A stretch of DNA of 64,000 nucleotides. Source: a virus. The DNA is taken from positions 1 to 64,000 of IMG/VR virus record IMGVR_UViG_3300005590_000035, one strand, 5' to 3'. The notes beneath the pieces are model-generated. The model had not been told where the DNA came from, ran no database searches, and saw nothing but the letters and a program-made list of their open reading frames with translations. Both the position numbers and the translations under genes were made by a program. This document shows positions 54,959-61,196 of this stretch, piece after piece (within the stretch, counting starts at the first letter, position 1; the number at the start of each line of letters is the position of its first letter).

Positions 54959-56170
54959 ATGAAAGTAGGTATTATCGGCGTAGGATTTGTCGGTTCAGCC
55001 GTCAAAGCCACGATGGAAAAGAAATATCAAACAGAAACATTTGATATTGAACCTTCCCTTTCAACCACTACTTCTATTGAAGAATTAGCAAAAAAATGCG
55101 ATTGTATTTTTGTTTGTGTTCCCACCCCACCAGCCGCAGACGGAACTGTTGATACTTCCATTGTGGAATCTGTCTTAGCCGCCATAGGGAAGTCGGAGTG
55201 TGCGGTGGTTCTCAAATCCACCGTTCCACCCGGCTTTACCGAGGCGGAATCTCAAAAGATAGGAAGAGAAATAACTTTCAATCCGGAGTTCTTGACTGCT
55301 GCCAATGCTACCAAAGATTATGCTAACCAAAATCATACCATTTTAGGGGTCCAAGATACTGGAAGGCTAACTAATCAAGAATACCTCATCACCCAAGTTA
55401 TAGGTGAAGCCTTGCCGCACACCGTCATAGTCCACACCTCTCATACCGTTGCCGAGATGACGAAGTATGCTCGGAACTGTTTTTTGGCCACCAAGGTGGC
55501 TTATGCTAATGAGATTTGGGGAGCCTGTTATGCCCTCGGCATATCGTATGACGAAGTTCGTTCCCTTATGGTTATGGATTCAAGAATTATGGATTCACAC
55601 CTTCAAGTTCCCGGACCGGACGGCAAGTTTGGATTCGGAGGGGCCTGTTTCCCTAAAGACACCGTTGGCCTCCACAGGGTCTTGAATACATTAGATGTCC
55701 CGAAAGAATTATTGGAAGGAGTTATTGCCAGCAATCTAAAAGTTAGGAATCGTATTGTAGGAGTTACAGCCGGGGCCTTTGATTTACTTCACGCCGGTCA
55801 CATCAAACTTTTGGAAGATGCGAAAAGTCAATGCACACATCTAATTGTTCTATTACAGTCGGACCCTTCCATTGACAGACCACACAAGAACAAACCCATT
55901 CAAAGTTTAGATGAAAGGTTGATACAGTTAGAAGCAGTAAAGTTTGTGGACCAAGTTTTAGTCTATGATACTGAAGCCCAACTTTATCAATTGCTTGAGA
56001 ATCTCAAACCCGACATTCGTATTCAAGGCAATGACTGGAATGGCAAATCATATACAGGACAAGATTTGAATATACCTATTTATCATCATGACCGACTTTC
56101 ACATACATTTTCATCAACAGACCTAAGAATGCGTGTATTAGAGTCCAAAAGTCCGAAACTATCCGATTAG
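54959..56170 (+). CDS. UDP-sugar dehydrogenase-like / cytidylyltransferase fusion
   Basis: A 403-residue protein. Residues about 1-255 are a nucleotide-sugar 6-dehydrogenase: 'VGIIGVGFVGSAVKATM' (NAD binding), 'DCIFVCVPTPPAADG', and the catalytic-Cys region 'KFGFGGACFPKDTVGLHRVL'. The usual C-terminal dehydrogenase domain is replaced, from about 265, by a nucleotidyltransferase of the RfaE/TagD type: 'VTAGAFDLLHAGHIKLLEDA' (H-x-G-H) and 'HTFSSTDLRMR' (S-S-T). It could make and activate a sugar or polyol for surface glycans. I do not know this exact fusion. Confidence 0.82.
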   Translation: MKVGIIGVGFVGSAVKATMEKKYQTETFDIEPSLSTTTSIEELAKKCDCIFVCVPTPPAADGTVDTSIVESVLAAIGKSECAVVLKSTVPPGFTEAESQKIGREITFNPEFLTAANATKDYANQNHTILGVQDTGRLTNQEYLITQVIGEALPHTVIVHTSHTVAEMTKYARNCFLATKVAYANEIWGACYALGISYDEVRSLMVMDSRIMDSHLQVPGPDGKFGFGGACFPKDTVGLHRVLNTLDVPKELLEGVIASNLKVRNRIVGVTAGAFDLLHAGHIKLLEDAKSQCTHLIVLLQSDPSIDRPHKNKPIQSLDERLIQLEAVKFVDQVLVYDTEAQLYQLLENLKPDIRIQGNDWNGKSYTGQDLNIPIYHHDRLSHTFSSTDLRMRVLESKSPKLSD

Positions 56171-56183
56171 CAGGTCCGAATGC

Positions 56184-56193
56184 TTTAAGTATC
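56184..56193 (+). promoter_or_regulatory. TATA-like box TTTAAGTATC
   Basis: It lies 30 nt before ATG 56214. Confidence 0.68.
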
Positions 56194-56213
56194 AGCACAG
56201 CGAATGGTTCGGT

Positions 56214-57095
56214 ATGGCTTACTTCATCCGCCGATACCAAAAGGGTGTTGCTCAATCCGGAACAACTGATGTTTTCGTTTCGGATAGCGAAATCCCAATC
56301 TCTATGTTTTGTGAGATGGCGGAGATGGTAGGTCCCGGAAAATATATTCTTGGTCAGCGTGGGGAGGGTATTCGTGGTTTCAAAAAGATTACCGATACCA
56401 TAGTCCCCGAACCAATTATGAAGGTGTTCGCAGCGGAAGATGAGTCAAACAAAGAAGATAGTGATTCAAAAGAAGATACGAAAGAAGACGACACACCGGA
56501 AGTAACACCCGAATTGGTTGAAAAGAAGGAGAAAGCAACCTCCCCACCACCAGCACCAAAAACTGTGGAGCGTGAAACTATTTCAATGCGCCGAACAGAA
56601 AAACTTAGTGACATGACTAATGAACAATTGAGCGAATTACTAAGCGGTATGGCCACTACCGAATTATCGGCCGAATCAATTTCCACATTCCAAGCAGACC
56701 TCGCCCGAGTTCACACAGAAATGGCCGAGCGTGGTATGATAACACAACCAAAGAATGCCGAAGACCGAATCGTTATCGGAACTGGATTCAGCCCGTGGGC
56801 TGCTTTTGGTGTTGGAGGAGTAGTCGGTCTTGCAGTCGGTGTTTTGGGTAGTATGCACTACTACAAGAAAAAGATGGATGACATCAATGTTAAACTCGCA
56901 GAAATGGATGCTTCAATCAAAGAGGCAGAATCAACCATTGGCAAACAGGAGAAAAAGATTATGAGGGCCGAAGAGAAACAAGAAAATGCAGCCAAGGCAG
57001 CCGCTATTCCACAACCTAATGTGAAGGACCCTTTTGACCTTGACTTACAATTTTTATCATCTTATAATCGTAGCAATGGCAGGTTCCAACCTTAA
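56214..57095 (+). CDS. Putative virion membrane protein with processing sites
   Basis: A 293-residue protein. A globular start is followed by 'KVFAAE' (75), an acidic Lys/Glu/Pro linker, 'ELSAE' (154), one transmembrane helix ('FGVGGVVGLAVGVLGSMHYY', about 195-215) and a coiled coil to about 262. The two Ala-Glu sites bracket the linker, as in the proteins at 25459, 30754 and 36839. Probably a minor virion component. Confidence 0.68.
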   Translation: MAYFIRRYQKGVAQSGTTDVFVSDSEIPISMFCEMAEMVGPGKYILGQRGEGIRGFKKITDTIVPEPIMKVFAAEDESNKEDSDSKEDTKEDDTPEVTPELVEKKEKATSPPPAPKTVERETISMRRTEKLSDMTNEQLSELLSGMATTELSAESISTFQADLARVHTEMAERGMITQPKNAEDRIVIGTGFSPWAAFGVGGVVGLAVGVLGSMHYYKKKMDDINVKLAEMDASIKEAESTIGKQEKKIMRAEEKQENAAKAAAIPQPNVKDPFDLDLQFLSSYNRSNGRFQP

Positions 57096-57104
57096 GTGAT
57101 TTAG

Positions 57105-57635
57105 ATGTCCGAACAAACATTACCTAATCTTTCCAAACTTTTAGAGCAAAAAGCGACTTTGGAGAAATATAAAGATTTACTCCAAATGGAACGAGAAGTA
57201 ACACTCAAAAGGCAGTTCGCTCGCTTCATGAATACGATTGGCATTCAAAGCGATAAAGTGATTGATGATTATTACCCACGATTCCGCAAAACAGTTTCCG
57301 TAGTGGAAAATGAAGAATTAACTATCAAAGACCGTATGGTTTCTATTGTGGAGTCGGATTTTTTGTTTGACTTGATGAGGCTTAAGACTGCCAGCCGTGA
57401 AAGAGAGTTGCGAAGAATCACCAAAGAATTATCATCGTTTATGACTCATGCAGCAATTGAAGCCGGTGATGACGATTCATTATTCCTTCAAAGATTGATT
57501 TCCCGTTCATTGGCTACTATCGCCGAAGAAATAGACCCTAAAGAAAATAGAACAGCCGGACAGCCTATGACCGAGGCATGGATTAGTGCTATGAAGACTG
57601 GGATGGATGCTTACTTGACTTCATTAAGTGAGTGA
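57105..57635 (+). CDS. Hypothetical helical protein, 176 aa
   Basis: Entirely helical with an N-terminal coiled coil ('LSKLLEQKATLEKYKDLLQM'). It starts 9 nt after the previous gene, without a box, so it is co-transcribed with it. It may be a structural or scaffold protein; not recognised. Confidence 0.65.
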   Translation: MSEQTLPNLSKLLEQKATLEKYKDLLQMEREVTLKRQFARFMNTIGIQSDKVIDDYYPRFRKTVSVVENEELTIKDRMVSIVESDFLFDLMRLKTASRERELRRITKELSSFMTHAAIEAGDDDSLFLQRLISRSLATIAEEIDPKENRTAGQPMTEAWISAMKTGMDAYLTSLSE

Positions 57636-57641
57636 GAACCA

Positions 57642-57651
57642 TTAAGTATCA
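57642..57651 (+). promoter_or_regulatory. TATA-like box TTAAGTATCA
   Basis: It lies 30 nt before ATG 57672. Confidence 0.65.
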
Positions 57652-57671
57652 AACATGGGGATAGAGATAGT

Positions 57672-58814
57672 ATGGGTGAGTTTGACGAGTTTATCCGAAG
57701 TGAGCCGAAAGAGAAACCGAAGGAAGAACCTTCTCAATCCGAAGCAAAACCTCGGTCCAGCACTAAGCCAAAAGGCAAAGGTAAATCTTTAACTGAATTG
57801 ATTGTAGGTGACGGTGATGCTCACCAGTTCGCAGACCGTTTTGGCCTTGATGCTGAAATGACTCAAAAGGTATTAGTTCCACTTCTCAACTTCCTTGATA
57901 AATATGAGATAGGTTCGGGAATTACAGAAACTAATACTGCTCAAGGTGTCATGGATATTGGAAGCGTGGTAGCCGATGTCGCACCCGTAGTTAAGAATGC
58001 AGCCGAGTATTTCAGCGGAAGGAACGCCACATTGTCGGAAGATGATGCAGCCTTCCTTAATAAAATCCGAGAATCACAAGGAGGCGGTGACATGGATATG
58101 TTTTTCAATTCCGAAGAGGGTATTGAAGTTGGAGAGGTCGCAGACGAGCCTGTGGCACCCCCAGAACCCGTTTATACTGGGTTAGTGCCAATTGATGCTG
58201 ACCCATTCCAAGAAGGGATTGATTGGGCTACTGTCCTTGACGCACCCGAGTTCCGACCCAAAAACTCCGGTGCATACACCTATACAGATTTAATGCCCTC
58301 ACCCGACCTAATGATTAAAGGTCTTGATGACTTGGCCAAAGAAGCAGGTTTGGACCCACGCAAAGTTTCAGCCTCGGACGGTCAAACAAGGATTAATAAT
58401 AAAGGTTCAAGCAGCACAGCAGATTCTATGGCTTTGGCCCGTGGTGATGCAAGCGGTATTCAATTAGACTTAACTTCCATTAGAGAAGAAATGGCAGCGG
58501 AGAAGGCTAAACAGAAGCGAACATCCGCCGTTAGGTTTGATGATGATAACGGAGTATTAGTTCCCGAAAACATTGAAGAATACGACCCACTAAGCGTTCC
58601 CGGATTTACCCTTCCGCCTTCGCCAACTGGTGCATTGGAAACTCTTGAGGAAATGCAACGCCGTCAAGAATCATACGATGACGAAGATGAAGAGATAACC
58701 GAAGCACAGGAAAGTATGGATAACGAAGGTGGTGCAATTCGTTCCGAGGTCGGAGCATTTGAATCCGATTATTTCGGAGCAATTAGCCTTGGTGAATCTA
58801 ATGACGATGAATGA
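57672..58814 (+). CDS. Acidic putative virion/scaffold protein, 380 aa
   Basis: Lys/Pro/Ser-rich start ('KPRSSTKPKGKGKSLTEL'), a helical domain (about 45-115), long disordered acidic stretches and a terminal 'GAFESDYFGAISLGESNDDE'. It has 'EEMAAEKAK' near 282, a weak match to the Ala-Glu motif. Composition suits a scaffold or an internal virion protein. It overlaps the next gene by 14 nt. Confidence 0.62.
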   Translation: MGEFDEFIRSEPKEKPKEEPSQSEAKPRSSTKPKGKGKSLTELIVGDGDAHQFADRFGLDAEMTQKVLVPLLNFLDKYEIGSGITETNTAQGVMDIGSVVADVAPVVKNAAEYFSGRNATLSEDDAAFLNKIRESQGGGDMDMFFNSEEGIEVGEVADEPVAPPEPVYTGLVPIDADPFQEGIDWATVLDAPEFRPKNSGAYTYTDLMPSPDLMIKGLDDLAKEAGLDPRKVSASDGQTRINNKGSSSTADSMALARGDASGIQLDLTSIREEMAAEKAKQKRTSAVRFDDDNGVLVPENIEEYDPLSVPGFTLPPSPTGALETLEEMQRRQESYDDEDEEITEAQESMDNEGGAIRSEVGAFESDYFGAISLGESNDDE

Positions 58815-59229
58815 TGAAGTAAATCCTATTTGGGCGCATTATTGTGCTGAACAAATGGAAGATTGGCTTACTTGGTTAGGTAATGTTCATACCCGTTCCT
58901 ATGTGGAATTGTGCGAAAGATTCATAGAACTACATCCTTATTACACGCCTACATCGGGTAAATCATTAGGTGACTCTCTCCAATTGATGGAGCGAATGTT
59001 AATGAATTATGAGTTCCTAAATAGTTTGAGTGATATAGGATTGCGTGTTTGGGCCAACTCGGGTCTTGAAGACTTTGTGAACGCTTTAGAATTATATGCA
59101 ACTCGTTATCCCGACATACGCACCGTGCGTAATTTTTTCATTCGTAATTTTGTTTGGACTGATAGGCTATACAGATTCGCTCGTGCAGAAATCATTGCAG
59201 ACCTTCGTGAGAGCGGAAGAGATATATGA
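58801..59229 (+). CDS. Hypothetical helical protein, 142 aa
   Basis: ATG 58801 lies within the end of the previous gene (ATG 58807 is also possible). Helical and aromatic-rich ('WAHYCAEQMEDWLTWLGNVH'). No family recognised. Confidence 0.62.
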   Translation: MTMNDEVNPIWAHYCAEQMEDWLTWLGNVHTRSYVELCERFIELHPYYTPTSGKSLGDSLQLMERMLMNYEFLNSLSDIGLRVWANSGLEDFVNALELYATRYPDIRTVRNFFIRNFVWTDRLYRFARAEIIADLRESGRDI

Positions 59230-59240
59230 ACCCGTAGTCA

Positions 59241-59250
59241 TTAAGTAGTA
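59241..59250 (+). promoter_or_regulatory. TATA-like box TTAAGTAGTA
   Basis: It lies 29 nt before ATG 59270. Confidence 0.7.
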
Positions 59251-59269
59251 GCAAGCCTTAACTTATGCT

Positions 59270-61186
59270 ATGGCAACGATTTCCGAGGCACAAGCAAGGG
59301 AGATGGCCGAATATATTTACTTGAGCGGTTTTAACAAGAAAGCCGTCTTAGTCTTGATGTCCGGTCCTATCCGCAAACACCTTGAAAATGAAGGCTATAC
59401 AATCGCAGAAACAGCGAGAAGTGAATGGATGGACCCTAACTATGAAAACTCCAAATGGTCGCAAAAGTTTGTGAGGGGAATGACCTATCTTAGCACACCT
59501 GTGAATGCGGGACAACTTATGACCTTTAGAAAGATGCAACCTTTAATCGTTGAATCCGGTTCTAAATCCAAAAGCCCTGCTGGTGTAAAGGAAAAGTTAT
59601 TCGTAGGTTCAGTTAAGACTGAAGTTTTAGACAACATTGAAAAGATTGCCGAAGGTGCATCTTTTGAAGAAATTACTATTGAAGAGGGAGTTGAAGGTGG
59701 TGAAGCACCCGCAGTTCCGGATGCACCACAAGTTGCTATTACAATTCCGGGAGCAGTCCCTCGTTTAACCAATACAAGAAAACTTAGGAAGTCCACCTTC
59801 CCAGAAAATGGTAGGTTACCTATGGGTGATAAACCAGTTATAGTAAGTATTCAATCCAACCAAACTATTCTTGATAATATGGCCATTCCAAAAGTTTGGC
59901 AAAAGAAAGCCCCGCAATGGAGGCAGCCTACCCTCATCCTAATTTTTGAGCAAGGACAAACTGTTCGCTATACTTTTGACAACACCAGCGACATTTACGA
60001 ATTAGTGATGGGTGGTGAAGCCGTTATTTGTGAAGGCGGTAATGTTTATATGGATGAGTTTAAGGCTGACCCAACCAGCGTTACAGGTTTTGAGGCTAAA
60101 CTTTCACAGGGAACCTTTTTCGTGCAGCGTGGTGCTGTCAAAGAGTTCTTTATGCCTAACCTCGTTATGAATGAAGGTTACCCATTCCCACCAGTAATTG
60201 CCCCATTGATTGGATTTGCAGTTCCCGACTTAACTATGACAGAAGTTGATGGATTAGACATAGTATTCAATATGGCTGACTACGCCAATGATGGCCCTTC
60301 TCGTAAAAATTGGTTCCCATCTAACCGCACACTTACTGAACCTGTAAATAGTGGAGGCCAAGCCAACCCAACTAAATGGGTCGGCATTTATACATCAGTT
60401 GGAAATGTTGCATGGACTCCGGATTCATTAGAAATGGATGCACAATACTTACAACCAATTCCATTTGACAGCAGTAAGGCTACTAAGTTAGACCTATCTA
60501 AACAGTATATCCAAGTTGAAATGGAAGTTGATGCGGCTACTGATAACTATACCGGTTATGATTGGAAAGCACCAACCAGCACAAGCGGGACCTTAATTTT
60601 CCCCGGTGATGAACGAAATCTAATTCCACTCGCTCGTGACGGAGATGGCAACGAACAAGAAGTTGTAATTAAAGGTGCCGCTCGTGGTAACGCTATTAAA
60701 GATATACTCTTTGCAGGGAAGCAAGCCCGCATTGAAGTTGATGGCGGATATTTCATGATACCCGATGATACCGGAGATGGCACATTCTATGCTTATGATA
60801 ATACATCGGCTAAACTACCCGATGGAAAGAAGCAAGAATTGAAATCCCGAATTAAGAGTGTTCAAATTGTTGATTATGAAAGTGGAGCGGGACCCGACAC
60901 TACATGGAGTAACATGAAGACGGCTCGCCGATATAAAAACCTTGCTACCAGTATATTACCTGCGGCCGTTGATGGACCCGGTAAAACTTGTAGCGTTTGT
61001 GGCATGGAAGATGTAGTATCACCGTGCGATATTGAAAATTGTCCTATGCCTACTGAAACAGAAGTGGGCGTTGCTTCTTTGGCTTATGAGTCAAGAGAGG
61101 CCAGCGGAACTTACATTGTGCTGTTAGTTCCCGATGAAAAAGACCCCAGCAGCACTTATGAAATCCGTTTAACGGTCCGAAATTGA
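59270..61186 (+). CDS. Hypothetical 638-aa protein upstream of MoxR ATPase
   Basis: A helical N terminus, an acidic linker with 'EEGVEGGEAPAVPDAPQVAI' (about 143-162), a large beta-rich middle and, near residue 585, a zinc site 'CSVCGMEDVVSPCDIENCP'. The gene precedes the AAA+ gene by 10 nt and is probably co-transcribed with it, so it may be the substrate or partner of that ATPase. It lacks an obvious VWA metal site. A virion role is equally possible. Confidence 0.62.
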   Translation: MATISEAQAREMAEYIYLSGFNKKAVLVLMSGPIRKHLENEGYTIAETARSEWMDPNYENSKWSQKFVRGMTYLSTPVNAGQLMTFRKMQPLIVESGSKSKSPAGVKEKLFVGSVKTEVLDNIEKIAEGASFEEITIEEGVEGGEAPAVPDAPQVAITIPGAVPRLTNTRKLRKSTFPENGRLPMGDKPVIVSIQSNQTILDNMAIPKVWQKKAPQWRQPTLILIFEQGQTVRYTFDNTSDIYELVMGGEAVICEGGNVYMDEFKADPTSVTGFEAKLSQGTFFVQRGAVKEFFMPNLVMNEGYPFPPVIAPLIGFAVPDLTMTEVDGLDIVFNMADYANDGPSRKNWFPSNRTLTEPVNSGGQANPTKWVGIYTSVGNVAWTPDSLEMDAQYLQPIPFDSSKATKLDLSKQYIQVEMEVDAATDNYTGYDWKAPTSTSGTLIFPGDERNLIPLARDGDGNEQEVVIKGAARGNAIKDILFAGKQARIEVDGGYFMIPDDTGDGTFYAYDNTSAKLPDGKKQELKSRIKSVQIVDYESGAGPDTTWSNMKTARRYKNLATSILPAAVDGPGKTCSVCGMEDVVSPCDIENCPMPTETEVGVASLAYESREASGTYIVLLVPDEKDPSSTYEIRLTVRN

Positions 61187-61195
61187 GGGGAGAAG
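61186..61195 (+). promoter_or_regulatory. Shine-Dalgarno-like AGGGGAGAAG
   Basis: It lies one base before ATG 61197 and is identical to the element before the dCMP deaminase gene, used here in an operon-internal position. Confidence 0.6.
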
Positions 61196-61196
61196 T

